In this document: positions 34,301 through 48,100 of the stretch, piece by piece | Position numbering within the stretch: position 1 is the first letter of the stretch | Layout: each line of letters begins with the position of its first letter | Source: Monosporascus cannonballus | Lineage: Eukaryota; Ascomycota; Sordariomycetes; Xylariales | Length of the DNA: 64,000 nucleotides | Assembly: GCA_004154925.1 (NCBI GenBank) | Contig: QJNS01000128.1 | Coordinates: forward strand, 124,001 to 188,000 | Direction of reading: 5' to 3' | The notes under the pieces: model-generated | Database searches by the model: none | Seen by the model: the letters and a program-made list of their open reading frames with translations, nothing else | What the model was told of the DNA's origin: nothing | Translations under genes and position numbers: made by a program

Positions 34301-36800
34301 TGCTAAAAATTATTAGTTTTCTAGCAAACCTTTTTGTAAATAATTACGATCAAAGATAGTGATTTTTGAGCTTATTAAAAATATAAAAAAGTTAATATTC
34401 AAAATTAATTTTCTGTCATATTAATTAATTCATCGCATAATTTCGATTATATATTTGTTTTATGTTTTAAAACGTAAAGGTTTATAAGTTAAAAAACGAT
34501 AATTAAAATGTTTCTTCTTCGAGGTTAATAATAATAAATATATGTTTTAAAAAATAAACAGTCTTATGCCGTATATTTTCTATATAAAACACGTTTTTAT
34601 TTTAACATATTTTATATAATAAAAAGAATATAAAGTAGAATACGACAAATATTACTTTCGAGAACTTTAAATAACAACATAATTAATTTTATGAACAATA
34701 TAATTATATGTCTGAATTTTTAAGAAATATTTGATATTAAAACACTTTTAATATAATAAACAATATATATAATAATCAATTAAAAATTCAAATTCCGACA
34801 TATTTTATTAAAAGAAAAGAAAATTATATATTTTGTAAATTATTGAATATATTATATTAAAACAAATCTATAAGGTTTTTCATACTCTTATCCTTTTAAA
34901 AAACAATAATTTTGTCATATTAGTTTAATTTATCTTTTAACTTTTTACATCTACGGTTATTACTATTACTAGTTTTATTGATTATATTTTTATTATGTAG
35001 TGAATTTTTTAATTCTATTATTTTATATTATTTTTAAAACTGGGCCTATATATAAAGCGTGTTATTTACTTTTCCGTTTAATTTTTAAATAGTAATTTTA
35101 AAGTTAATTAATAATATTATTATTGATTAATTATAAAATATATTTCTTAATATTTATATATATTAATTCGTATTTCCTAAAAAAAGTATTATTTCAAAGG
35201 TTTATTTTATATATTGTGAAAAACCTGAATTGTATTAAATCATATATTTATATTATGATATTACGAAATATATTTTAAAATTTCCGTTAATATACAGCTT
35301 TATTTATATTTCAGCTCAGCCTTTCACGAAAATAATTCTAGTCTTATTTTGATTATTAAAAGCTTTTTAAATTCTTTGGAAAAAACTTCTTATAAACGTT
35401 TTATTAAACTGGTGATGTTTTTTGACATTTAACTTTTTATACAAGGTTTTAAGAAAATTACTTTCTTTAATTTTTACGATTCTATACCTAATTTCTTGAA
35501 AATAATATATATATATAATATTTTTAAAATCATTTTTAGGACGTTTACTAAACTCGGAATATAAAATATTAAACATTATACACCTTTAGTGTAACGCTAA
35601 AATTTAAGAATTAAATAGTTTATTTTTTATTATTAAGTATTACGTTAAAATATCGATATTAATATATTCTTATGTGAATATATATATCAATAAATATCTA
35701 ATATTTAAACAATTAAGTATACTAATACTAAAAAAATGAAGAATAATATAACCTAAGTTTTGCGTTTATCATTTAAAAAATAATAAAAAACGTTATAAAT
35801 ATACAAATACTTCAGATTTTCACTTTATATTGGCCGTTGATAAAAAACGAAGTAATAAATAAATAATTATATGTTTTACGGACATTGTATTATAAGAATT
35901 TCGAGTTTATATTTAATCACAGAGATGGTATTCAGGTAAATTACGAACACAATTGATATTATAGAAAAGATCGAAATATTAAACGTTTTTCGAAAAATGA
36001 AAATTAATATATAATATTTTATCGAAAAGCTGATAACATGAATAAAATATTAGGTATTACGATATTTTTATTAAGAAAATATATTAAATTACACGCCTTT
36101 TTCGTAATAAATTTAAAACGGTTGAGAAATTCTCTTTATTTTTTTAAAAAAAGTATTAACGAAATGTTAAAAATATCTAATCTATTAAAATAATAATTGA
36201 ATTAAAACTTTATAAAAAAGTGTTTTATATATATTTATAAAAAATTGCTATAGATAAAAATTTAAATCGGCGTTATATTATTTATAATATCGATAAATAT
36301 TTCTTTATATTTCGTTCTAACAAGAAAAAAAGATTTATCCATATGATAAATGCTATATATAGTATTAGTAAATTAGTAATAAACGATTACGAAAAAGTTA
36401 TAAATAATGAGTTTATTATTAAACAATATATTAATATACTAATAACAAATATAAAAGACCTAATATCAAATCCATTATCTATTATCTGTTTTAAAGTTTC
36501 CTATAATTCAATATATTAAAAAACATAATTAATAAAATATCGAAACGTATTTTAAATATGACTTAATTAATTATAAAACTTTTAATTAAAGTTAAAATAA
36601 AAATATTTATTTTCGTAAATAAATTAATATATATTACAGCTATTAATACAGCAAGAAAAATCTTTAATTTTATTTTATAAATATCGTCTCATTTATATTT
36701 TGTTATATTTAAATTAATAAAAGCTATTCCGGTTATACTTTTAGTACTTACTATTTTATCTACTAATTTTCAATTATATTGTCAGATATTCAGATTTTGT
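31306..36800. other. AT-rich RIP-degraded DNA, interior of family B copy 1
   Basis: No gene, RNA or clear repeat boundary. Short open frames (33307-33498, 35367-35576 minus) are explained by base composition. From about 35,820 the sequence is collinear with 54,150 onward (CACTTTATAT; AAACGAAGTAATAAA). Confidence 0.55.
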
Positions 36801-37009
36801 CAATAACGGTTAAAAAAAAGAGTATAAGTTTTAAACTGGCCGAAATTTCACTATAAAGAATTAAAGTAATAAAAGCCTTTTCGTTACAGAACGCTAAAAA
36901 TAATAACGGCGGTTTTCTCATTTCAAAACCATAGTTTATAAAAACCTATCCTGTATCGACGAGTTAAAAACAACGAAAAATCGAAAAAAAGATATTTCCG
37001 TTTCTTCCG

Positions 37010-37220
37010 ATAAAAATATATATATTATATTTTTTCACTTTCGTACAAAGCTTTTTTCAACATTTTCTTTTAGTAAGATATATCATTTATGACGTTTTAC
37101 AACGTCTCTAGATAGAAGATCAGGACTATATATAAATAGACACACTTAGACTTTGAAAGATTAATCCTTTTAAAAGAATATTAATAGATCAAGATTTGCT
37201 CTAACAGATATATCTACAAC
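37010..37220 (+). repeat. 3' LTR portion of family B copy 1
   Basis: Corresponds to about 27,330-27,545: TCTTTTAGTAAGATATATCA, then GACTATATATAAATAGACAC..CTTTTAAAAGAATATTAATA. The 5' part of this LTR is too altered to bound. It shares its closing block with 39,860-39,955 and 55,240-55,330. Confidence 0.62.
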
Positions 37221-37559
37221 ACTTTATTAACGGCTTATTCTCTTAACGCGTCGCTATTTTCCACATAAAATTAACGAAATCGCATATTTATAATTAATTA
37301 ACAAAATTAAAATAGAAATTATTAAACAAAATAATACTTAAAACTTTACAAAAGGCCCTATATAAAATATTAGTTCAAAATGCTAATATATTTATAAAGA
37401 ATGTCAAAATTGAGAAGGTACGTTTATACTAGTATTTTTATAAATTATGTAAGAAATTCTATATATCGAACTTTAAATTTGACAATTCAATAATTCCGTA
37501 AATAAATTGTATAAGAATTTAAATTTTTATTTTTTGAACCAATGTTTTATGTATAATAA

Positions 37560-38640
37560 AAACTATTAGTTATATATTGAATTATTACATGCGCTATTTA
37601 TACTTTACCAATTATTAATGAACCTTTTACAATTTAATATCTTTCTTTTGCAAAAAGCTTTTATATCTTAAATCTTTTATATTATAAAACGATTACATTT
37701 TTCTAAATAATTATATGTATAAAAATTCTTCTAAAAATTCCGTTTTAATATCGGTTACATTATAATGATATATTAATTCGGTCTTTTACCGTTTGGAATG
37801 ATTAATATAAATTATTATTTAATTATTTAAGTTTGGTTTTATTAAAATTCATACTACGATATTTACCGTATTTTTGTACTTATATTTATTGCTATTTCGA
37901 ATCGAATATTAAAACTGTTGTCATTTTATATTTTCTTCCATAAGATATAAAGCGAACTCTACTTCATTAATTCTTTTATCGATTAAGACCTTATATTGGT
38001 ATATATGTGTGGTTTTAAAAATTATATGGTTATTTTTAAATAAAACTATACTATTATCGGTTATTTAATATTATCTTTAGAGAAAAATTATAAATTCGTT
38101 AATTTCGCTTATAAATTATATATTATCTTAAAAGGTTCCGATTTTTCGATATTTGTAATGATTTCAACTTTATCAATAACAATTAAAATAATATAAATTT
38201 CGCTTATAGTTTAATAATTTCTTTACATAATATATCAATACGTTTGAATTTGTATTTATAAAGTAATATAGCTCTTAATAATTTTTATTGTCGCGTTTAA
38301 AGCTTTTTTTAACAGTTTGTGCCAGTGTTTTTAAGTTTCGTTATTTTACAATTGTTTGTATATGCTTTTTTTATTTTCTTTTTAAAATATGTTCAACTGT
38401 ACGTATATTTCTCTACATAATATATGAAATTGTAATATATATAGTTTTCGCCAATATATATTTTTTAAATTATCGCAATTATTTTTCGTTTTAATGTACT
38501 CTTTTCTCTTATTAAATAAATAATTTTTCTCTATATTATATCGTATTCTAGTATGTTAAATTTTCGTCGTTTTTGTTTAAGTTTCGGGTAAAAAACCAAT
38601 TTTCGTTTTAATAGTTTTCCATTTTATGAGTTTATAATAA
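37560..38640 (-). mobile_element. Ty3/Gypsy internal fragment related to the 11.4-18 kb element
   Basis: Collinear in the same orientation with about 15,200-16,050 of the Gypsy element: ATAAAGCGAACTCTACTTCA against ATAAGGCGAACTTTATCTGG (15,425), and TTGTCGCGTTTAAAGCTTTT against TAGTCGCGTTTAAAGCTTTT (15,800). This is the protease to reverse-transcriptase part. No LTRs are found beside it, so it is a broken copy. The open frame 38288-38494 is an accident of this segment. Confidence 0.65.
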
Positions 38641-39664
38641 ACGTTAATTAAGTATATAAATTTATAATATTTTTTTAAATAATATTTTTAAGCGTTTACT
38701 AAATTACATTTTCTGTTCCCTAGTAATTATATTAATCGGAGAAATATAGGTGATTTATTTATAGATATTGTTTTGTAATTAACTTTATAAAGCTGTTTTC
38801 TTATTGATTTTACATTATGAAATAATAATTCTCTAATATCGGAATTATTAATTACTAATTTTAAGTGTTTAGATTGAGTAAATATATATATATATATTTC
38901 GTTTATAAATAGATGCTTCCTAGATATATGTTAAATATTTTAATCTATTATAATAAATAATTTGTATATTTGGTTTTATCAATTTAAACCTTAAATATAA
39001 ATCTGATATATTTAATATTTTTATTTTTAATTATTTTTAATGTATTTATTATTCTTTGAAAAAAAAGCATACTATTCACGCGTATTTTTTAGTTTCCTTT
39101 TATTTTATTTTAAAATTTATTCTAAAATAATTCATATTCTTATTAGACCCGGATTATGTTAATAATTATTACGAGGACAGGAGTTATCGTTTTGAGAAAA
39201 CTTTTTTAAAGCCTAGCGCGAGTGCGTAACAGCTAAACTTTAGCTAAGAGCTTTTAGACTTTTTAAGCAATTTAGATGCTTTCGGTAATTTAATCACATT
39301 ATATAAATTATATAGATTTTCGATAAATTTATGGAACCAAACGGGAATATATAAGAATTTAAAATATTATTTACATAATTACTTCTTTAATATTTATTTT
39401 AAATTATTAATTTCGACTTTTAATAAAAGGCTTTATAGATTAATTAAAAAAAACATCTGTAATCATTTTAATATATGACTTTATAAATTAGTTTTTTATT
39501 TTATTAAAATACGAAAATTAATATAGTTCTTTTCATATTATTTATATTTTAAACTAAATTTATAATATATTCGTTATATTTTAGTAAATTTTCGTAATAC
39601 TTAATAAATAATTTATTGTTTAATTAAGATATAAACCTTTTTAAATTTAATATAGAATATAATA

Positions 39665-39955
39665 TAAGATAGCGTTTAAGAAATAACAAAAACATTTCAT
39701 TTTTGTAATTCGGTAATTAATATTAGTAATTAAATAAAACAATTTATTTTTTATTAAAAGAATATTATTACCCTTTTTTTATCTTAGGAAACAACTTCTT
39801 TTAGTTCTTTTTCTATTAAGACATAACATTTTATAATAGTTTATACTGTGTCGAGATCAAAAACCAGCACTATATATAAATAAGCAACCTTAACTTTTCA
39901 GAAATTATTCTTTTAAAGAATTATTAATAAATTAAATTTGTTTTAATAGTTGATA
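39665..39955 (+). repeat. 5' LTR of family B copy 2
   Basis: Fully RIP-converted. Aligns with 27245-27545 through TCTTAGGAAACAACTTCTTT and TTCTATTAAGACATAACATT (against TCTTGGGAGATAGCTCCTTT and TTCTATTGAGATACGACGTT). The closing block AATTATTCTTTTAAAGAATT matches the other copies. Confidence 0.62.
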
Positions 39956-40422
39956 GTATTTTAATACTACTAAAACCTGCTTATTCTTAAACTATTATTT
40001 TTGGCGTTTAAAATAATTTATCGATACATTCGAAACCTTTTATTTAAAATGTCTTGTTTAATTATTTTATTAATTATCGGAAACTATTCTTATCTACTCC
40101 GTCTTTAAACACTGGATTAACATACCATATCTTGCTTTCGATATTTTATTATTGTAACTCGACCACATATTTTAGTATTCTATACTTCTTTTGCTTTTTA
40201 TAACCTATGTTCGTGGTCTTATTAGCTTTAATTCGGATTATTCTTGCTAGCATTTCTATATTTTCGTATTAATCAAAACCAAAAACAAAAAATTGTTAGG
40301 GTACATGGGACTTTTTAACCAAATACTTGTTTATTACCTAGATCGAAAATTACGATAAAAATATTTAAGTTCGTATACGTACTTTTGTTACTTTTTTAGG
40401 GCCTAAAATATTTTAAAAAATA

Positions 40423-40808
40423 TGTTAATTAATTGATATCAATTAATATCGAATCTGGAGGTTGCTTAGATTTTTGGATAATAGATTTCGCCAAAGCGAA
40501 ATAAATAATTCGTATAATAAACGTATATATGTTATATAATGAATTGGGGTGGGGAGAATTGGTCTTGATCAGTGCGGATAACGTTTTTGTGTCACGATAC
40601 GGAATGGGATTGTCGAAAAAAATGAAGAACTCAATCCAATTGTATTGCTGGTGTTGAACCTCCATGACTGAAGTGACGGAAAAATATGGTGAGTGGTGAT
40701 GGTGGCTGATGATGTCTGAGAGTTGAACTCATGGCGAAAAAGAACTTCTTAATTTACATGCGAGACTCCGGGCTTTCTGATCAGCCGAGCCTGATCATGG
40801 GTGTAACA
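40423..40808 (-). mobile_element. 386-bp LTR-like insert with little RIP damage
   Basis: Bounded by TGTTAATTAATTGATATC and GATCATGGGTGTAACA, i.e. TGTTA..TAACA ends. It interrupts a segment otherwise collinear with 28,080-28,170. The inner ~250 bp have normal composition. On the minus strand a 78-aa open frame starts ATGGAGGTTCAACACCAGC (40,665 down), but it runs into AT-rich sequence and has no known domain. The flanking pentamers (AAATA left, CTCCG right) differ, so a target duplication cannot be shown. Best read as a solo LTR. Confidence 0.55.
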
Positions 40809-41479
40809 CTCCGCCCCACTTCAATAAATATAGCGATATTATCGCCGCCGTGTTAAAGCAAAATAATGCTTTATACACGCCGAAAAATAATGTTTATATT
40901 AATATACTTTAATTGGGATCATTTTGTGTTACCTTACTAGAAAACCGGGACATTCTTTTCTATTTTTATTATACATTAATATAGTAAACGTATATACGAA
41001 AACGGCGGTTATTTTATAAATATTAAAAGACGAAAACCTGGAAAACAATTTACGTTATAAAATTTGCTACCTGAAAACTAAAAGATTTAAATTTTATTTC
41101 TCTTATATAATTTTACGTATGGTTTATGTCAATTAAAATCTTTAAAATCCAAGAAAAATCTTTTTATATTTAATATTTTTACAGCAAAATATCATTTGGT
41201 AATGTTTTATTTTGTTACAAAATCTATTTTTAAATTTATATAATAGTTTTTTAATATATTATAAAATTAGGTCTTTATTTTCAAGTTATAATGAAAAGTA
41301 ACCCTATTATAAGTTTAACATTTCTTCGTAAATATGTTTAATTATACGTTGTTTTGGTTTCATAAAGCATGGTAGAATGTAACTATAAAATAACTAAGAA
41401 GAAATGTTTCGATGTTAATTAAAATTATATTACAACAATAATAATTATAAATATCGTTTTAAAATAAACAAAGTTAATG

Positions 41480-44400
41480 ATATAATAATAAATAAAATAT
41501 TCGAAAATTCTAAGTATATTTGTCCAAAGTTAAATATATATTAAAACTACGTCCGGATAAAAAGTTTAGCACGTTGATTGTTTTGCATTAATTTTTTTAA
41601 AAGAGTTTACGTTATAAAGAAATTGTGATTATGAATTCGAACATATATTAGCGTAACCTATATCTTTACGCTGCCTTAATATGTAATACCGTAAAAATAA
41701 AAGCGAAGAAAAATAAATTTACATAAATTTTTATATATTTATTATACAAACACGTATAAATTTAACCAATAGCACAATTTGATAATACAAACAAAAAGAC
41801 TATAAAAACTAATTTGAACCAAATTTACTTAATCCAATTTTCCGTTTTTATTTTAGTGTTTTAAATATTATAAATATTTAAAATATGTTAAAATATCATA
41901 ATGCTTTTGAAAAGAAATATTTTATATATTTATTCCATAACTCAAATTCGTATAGGTAAATAACATAATATAATATGTGGCTATAGTATAAAATATATAT
42001 TGAAAATATAATCAATATGCCTTTAAAAAATTTGATTTTTGTTCCAATAAGTAATAATTTTGTTTTTTTAAATCTTTAAACATTTAGCTTGAATCACGTA
42101 CATATTTAATAATAAAATTAAGGGTGAAATTAATTTTTAAAAATATGAGTGCATCCAATTTCCTATTCGTAATCCTGGTAAGTTTTTCAAAATCGTTTAT
42201 TATCGTATAATATATTTTAATTACTAATGTAATAACAGATCATAATTTAATCTAAATAGCTTATATAGTTGTAAATATAATTATAATTAAAATATTAAAA
42301 TTTCCAGAAGAGAGCGCAAAATATATTTTTAAAACCAGTTCGGGAAAATATAAAAACTTCGATTATAATTACCGTAAAAATTAATATTTATAATATACAA
42401 CATAAAAGAAATATATTAAACCATTTAAAAAGGAAAACGGTTATATCAGACTTAATAAGAAAAGCAAGTTTGAATAATAAATGCAACAGTATTCATTTAT
42501 TAAAATTAAATATAAATATTTATATTACAATTAACAAAATTATAAAAAAGACGATAGTTCAGTTTTTCTTTAAAACGTCAATACCAGCGGTAATATTATT
42601 AATTTTTGTTATAATAGCTTTCTCTAAAGAATTAAAATATAAGAATTGTAAACGAAATTATTAAAATAATTGCATATTATTAATATAATTAATTGCTGAA
42701 AACAAAGAATGATTATTAATTAGAATATTATATAAAATTATTTGAAATAAAGCCTTTAAAACACGAAATAATTAACGGCTAAAGTTAATCATACATTATG
42801 TATAATATACGAAGCTTATAACATAAAGTTCACTAGATTATTTTATGGAAATAATAAATGCGGTAGAAGTTCCTAATATATTTAATATTATTTATAAATC
42901 ACATTAAAAATAATTTAAAATTAACGAATGCTTATTTTAATATAACTATATTAATATTTCAGTTAAGGTATTCTGTCTATATAAAATTGTTTTTAATATA
43001 AAATATTTATAAAATGAAATATTAAAATTGGAAAAAGTAAAGGGTGAATTAAAATTACGTAAAATAAAACATGTATTTTAAAAACGTCACCTATTACTGA
43101 TAATATATTTAACAGAACTTTATTCTATAACGAAGTATAATTAATTTCATTTTTTACACTTAATATATTTTTAAGTATTATACTTTGTTATTAATTACAG
43201 CATTAGGATAAACCTTTCATATGTAATATTAAAAATTATATATTATATAACTACTTATATTTCGATAAAACTAATACATAAATGGAAATCTGTCAAAAGA
43301 TAAAGTTTAATTATTACCAATACAAATTTTCTATATTATTGAATACTTATAATTTTTAATTTTTAAAACGAAGTTTTTATATGCGACCAATTGTTTTAAA
43401 GGAATTACGTCTTTATTACAGATTATATTAACGTAATTAACGTTATTACGTTATTTAACGCGTTAAATATAATACTGTCTTTAAATTATAAGTTTATATT
43501 TATATTTATGTAATTATTCCAAGATTTAAATTTGAATAAAATGACGATAATAATAACGAAAATCATTATTGTACAATATAAAAAAACGTATTTTATATTA
43601 GAACAACCGCTATATTAAATGAAAGCGAAAATGGAAGATATCTAGTTCTTGTAAAAATGTAAAATAATAAACGAAATAATATATGTTGTATATTTTCGGA
43701 ACTATAATAACAAAAACACATATACTACTTTGCTATAAAATAAAATAAATTCGAGAAAATGTTTTATTATTCCACATAAACTACCGCAGTAATATAGTAA
43801 AAATATTTATTATGAATAAAATGTATATATAAAATACTAAATGAAATTTAGTACGACATTTAAAAGAACTTAAAAATAAAAGAGATATAATGGGCAAATA
43901 TTATCGATTTAATATTAAAGGAAATCAGAAATACGTATTAACGCAATCGAAAAATAACAAAATTAAATTAAATAAATAGTGTTTTACGTAATAAAAACGA
44001 AAAACAGAAATGTTCAAAACAGATGACTTAAATGATAGGTTTTACGTATTTTACTGAATCCGCTTTTATAATATAACAAATAAAAAATAAAATCTTCTCA
44101 AAAAATATTATTATATTATTTAACAATTTCGCAATATTTAACCTAAATTTTGATAAAATTTCGAAAACCTTTCATATATATGTAGCGTTTAAGAAATAGT
44201 AACTTCTCAAGAATAAACGGTCTTATTATTAATTTATATAAATTATATATTTATATTTTGCGAAAGCTATAAAGAATTATAATAAATATGTGAAACCAAT
44301 TTTTAAAACAAACTTTAAAAAAAGAATTAATTTTAACTTGTTCGAAAACGTACGAAGATTGAGTAGTAAGTTAATTTTTTAAATTTAAAAAAACGGTTTT

Positions 44401-44844
44401 AGATTTTGGAATATTCAACGTTTTATTTAAAAGTTATGTAAATTTAATTTTCTTTTAAGTCCTAAAGTTTTAAAAATATACATTAATATATCCGAATTTG
44501 TCTGTTATTGTATATTAAAAGTTTACTTAACAATAAAACCATTATAAAAAAGAAAAGTAATAGTATTAAAAGAAAAACGATATATTTCGAAAAGCCTATT
44601 CGTTGTTTTATAAACATAATAAAAATAAATATATTATATCGTGTATTAAGATTCTAAAATCGCTATGTTTATTAAAATACATACTTTCAATATTTGTATA
44701 ATCGATTAAATTTATAGTATTCTGCGAAAAAGACCGTAATTAAAATTATAAAGCAATATACTTAAAAGAATTTGAAGTTATATGTTTTATATTATCTTAA
44801 ATATTTATTCTTAATATTTATTACGTAAAGCTTAATCTTTAAAC
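41480..44844. other. AT-rich RIP-degraded DNA, interior of family B copy 2
   Basis: No gene or RNA recognised. The open frame 42470-42664 has no domain and typical AT-driven composition. Nothing else is seen. Confidence 0.55.
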
Positions 44845-45029
44845 TTTGTCGAACTGTAAAGCCGATAATTATAAGATTTATCATAATCGAAATTTATTAA
44901 TAATTACTTCGCTGTAAAGTAAAGGTGTATAGAATTACGAAAATATTTTACTTACTTTAAAAACTATAAATTAGTTATGTTATTCGAAAATATTAAATAC
45001 GATATTTATCGTATAAATTCTATTGTATA
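44845..45029 (+). repeat. Family C repeat, copy 3 (split by the Copia element)
   Basis: Aligns with the other copies through GAACTGTAAAGCC, AAAAACTATAAATTAGTTAT and ATTCGAAAATATTAAATACG, then stops at the Copia insertion. Joining 45,029 to the base after the target duplication (51,125) restores a sequence that aligns with copy 2 (AACTTTTTATATATTGAAC against AACTTTCTATATATTCAGC). This shows the repeat was there first. Confidence 0.72.
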
Positions 45030-45236
45030 TGTCGACAGTTGGGTGCTTCAGATGCCTACGGCTGGCGCTTTGAAGCAGTGCTCTGCTGCCTGGGACAACG
45101 TTTGTCCAGGGATTACCGTTTGTACAAACAGGACGTATATGTAAAGGCGGTACGCCCCAGACTTTTTTAATTTTTTCTAGTATAAATTATCAAATTATTA
45201 CCAATATTTAATATTTAATTAATGTAACTATTGATA
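45030..45236 (+). repeat. 5' LTR of the Copia element
   Basis: 207 bp. The core, about 45,035-45,165, is of normal composition (GGCTGGCGCTTTGAAGCAGT; GGCGGTACGCCCCAGACTT) while the 3' end is AT-converted. Near-identical in the core to 50913-51119. Confidence 0.92.
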
Positions 45237-46914
45237 TAATAATATTTTCTAGTTTTTGGCAATTATAATACGATAAATGAAGTATTTATTTGCAAATTAA
45301 ATTAATAAAAGGAATGCGAAATTTAAAAAAAAGTTATTTAATTAACGATTTAAAAAAAAGTTAAATAGTAATTAACAATAACGAATAAAACCCTTATTAT
45401 ATAAAGTAACGTACCCGACTTTTTCCCTTTTCTCTAACGAAAAATTTCTCGTAATTAGGAGGAATAATATTTTAATAAAGGTAAAAGAAAAAAAAACAGG
45501 ACCGTATATTAAATATAACGGCAAAAAAAATTTACTTTCGGAGTATTCTTTTAAAAACAACGTTTTACTGCGTTAATTACAGCAATAACTAAAGAAAAGC
45601 AATATAAAACCCCCATTTAGAAATAATAATTTGAAAACGACTTAAATAACTTTTATACGTTTTTCGGTATAAATATTAATAAGATTAAATAAAACGTTAA
45701 AATATAGAAAAATACGTATTAATACGTTAAATATAAAGAAAAAGAATTCAAATTTTAAAACGCGAAAAATATTAATATTATGGAACAAATAAGTAACATT
45801 ATAAAACGATTATTAGATATGCTTTAATTCAGGGATAATTCTTAATTATAAAAAATCGGAACGTTATTATTTTTGCCTTGAGCGAAAGGATCGTAAACTT
45901 CGAATGGTTCGCAAAAAACATTATAAAGCGTTAAGCCTATTAGGCTAGGTAATTTAAAAAAAAGTACTTATTATAATGGAAAACGATATAAAAAAATTAA
46001 CGCTTTAAAAAAAGTAATTTATTAAAAATTTAAACGGCCTGAAAAAAATAAAAAACGTTAAAAAAATTATTTAAAGATAAAGGTATAATACATAATAACT
46101 GCGATGATTTAAATAACTTATTATTATTTTTTTCGAATTTATTTAAGGGTCATTCGAAACGACGAAAACGTTATAACGGTTTTTCTAACAGCTTAAATAA
46201 TTCCAGCGAATTAGATATTACCTTAAAAAACAAAAGAAATTCCAAAAGGTTTAATAACAGAAGTAAAACAAAACTATATTAAAAGCGTTTCGATTTCATC
46301 TTAAATAAAAAAAATGTTTATTAAGTTTAACTAATTAACAACTTTAAAATAACGCCTTTATTTTAGCCCTTAAAAAATTAATTATAAGGACGGAATAAAT
46401 TTAAAAAAATTAAATTAATTATGTTTTACAAAACTTAATATCCAAATTTGTAAAAAAGCATTTTTGGAGCTAATTATAAGTATTAAGAAAAATACGAAAA
46501 TATTGAGGACCTTTAAGAAAACCTACGCCGCCATAAGTAAGGCTAAATAAAGATTCTTTTAAAAAAACTTAATAAACTTATTCACGATAAAGAAGACCTA
46601 ATATAATGTATTATTATATTCCAAAAGCCTTTCCGTAAGGTGAAAGGCTCTAATATAAATTTTAAATTAAAAAAATAAATTATTATGTTCCTGATTATTT
46701 TAAAGAACCAAACCGGCAGTTAGTATAAAACTATTGAATAAGTATTAAGGTAAACGGATTATTTCTTTTAATAATTAATTAACGATTTTAATAATAAATT
46801 CATTAATCGTATTAATAATCAAAAAGAAACGAAAAAGCTTTTAACGTCTAAAAAGATAAAGGTAAAGGCAATAATAACTTTAGAAATAAAAAGTTTGCGT
46901 AAAATCAAAATGGA

Positions 46915-46990
46915 AAGCCCTTTTGCTTTAATTATAGAAAATACGGCTATATGGCGAAAAACTATTTTGAACCGCAAAAGGAGCGGAAAA
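46915..46990 (+). pseudogene. Copia gag zinc knuckle remnant
   Basis: The frame reads CFNYRKYGYMAKNY, a C-x2-C-x4-H-x4-C knuckle in which the second Cys, the His and the third Cys are all Tyr (TGT->TAT, CAT->TAT). It is followed by FEPQKERKNGKGKK. The open frames annotated by length here (46819-47137) are in other frames. Confidence 0.85.
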
Positions 46991-47939
46991 ATGGCAAAGG
47001 AAAAAAAACGCGTAAATAACGTTAAAGCGATAATAACGGCCAGAATAATAATAATAATAATTTTTGTAATACTCGTAACGGCGGTTAAAGCGAAAAACAA
47101 TTTATTCTTAAAGATTTTAAGGACCTATACCGGTTAAACAAAAAACCTTTTAACATTTACGTTAAAAAATAATAACTTTAAAACTTTGTGTAATAATACG
47201 ACGGAATAATATAATAAAAAGCTTAAAGGGCCATAATAAGTAAAAGTTTTAAGTTACAAATAATTAAAGGCCTTAAACTTTAAGTAATTAAATGTGTTAA
47301 ATTTTAAGTAATTAATGACCTTAAAGTAATTGAAGCAATAATTATCAGTAATATTATATTTTTATACGTATATTTTTCTATAAAGAATAACCGAAACAAA
47401 TTATTTTAAAATTCGGGAACAAACGTTAATATTGCAAATAATATCGACGACTTTAAAAAAACTATTATATTATATATTAAGTCTAAAGAAATTCAAATTA
47501 TAACAAAAGGCAAATTAATAATTACTATTTTAATTTGTATTATTAAATGGCCTTTAAAACATCTTAATAAAAAAATAAAGAAATTATAATAAGATATATA
47601 TTATATATTAAAATTTTGTATTGAAGGTACCTTCCGGGAAAATATTTTATAAATAAAAGAATTACTTAAATTATAACGCTTTAATTAATGTTAATAGAAC
47701 TTAATTAATAATAATTAACGTCCTCCAGAAAGAATTTTCTTATGGCTTTGTAAAAGGTTAAAACTTATTATTAAGGTTTTAATAATAAATAAAAACAATT
47801 AATAAGAATACGTATTAAAAAAGGTTTTTAGTAAAAGAAATAACGGTAATTTAATTAGGAACTTAAAGAAAGCCTTTATAAAAGCCTTTAAGGACGGAAA
47901 GGTTTTTATAACGGATAGGGTTATAAAGAAAATTATTTT

Positions 47940-48100
47940 TTGGTACAGTTACCTTGATTATCTTAGCATTAAACGATTAATTTGGACTATTAAAAGATTT
48001 ACGAGAATAAATTTGGACACCAAAAATATAAAAACTATCCTTTATAAAACTTATAATAAAACGAAAATACTGAAAGTCCCGTCCATAAACCCCTAAAAAG
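47940..48100 (+). pseudogene. Copia GAG-pre-integrase / integrase N-terminal remnant
   Basis: Reads WYSYLDYLSIKRLIWTIKRF, the family's LWHRRLGHLSxxxL block with both His turned to Tyr. It continues with YKTYNKTKILKVP, in place of the usual CxxCxxxK block, with Cys->Tyr. The catalytic core follows but is not legible. Confidence 0.8.

Larger units (their letters stand above)
27245..37220 (+). mobile_element. Family B LTR element, copy 1 (decayed, ~9.5 kb without insertion)
   Basis: Inferred from paired similarities. A 5' LTR (27245 to about 27545) and a 3' LTR portion (about 37,010-37,220) share the same 3'-end sequence. The ~1.3 kb after the 5' LTR matches about 39,955-41,480, and the ~1.4 kb before the 3' LTR matches 54,150-55,130, all in the same order. 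A 417-bp solo LTR (30889-31305) is inserted. A plus-strand frame near 36,380-36,470 reads NDYEKVINNEF..KQYIN and is echoed near 54,486-54,560 (NNYKKFIN..KRYIN), so a protein was once encoded. I recognise no domain. Superfamily unknown. Confidence 0.6.

Noticed and set aside
46819..47137. Overlapping open frames on both strands
   Set aside because: They lie over the Copia gag knuckle, which reads in a different plus-strand frame.
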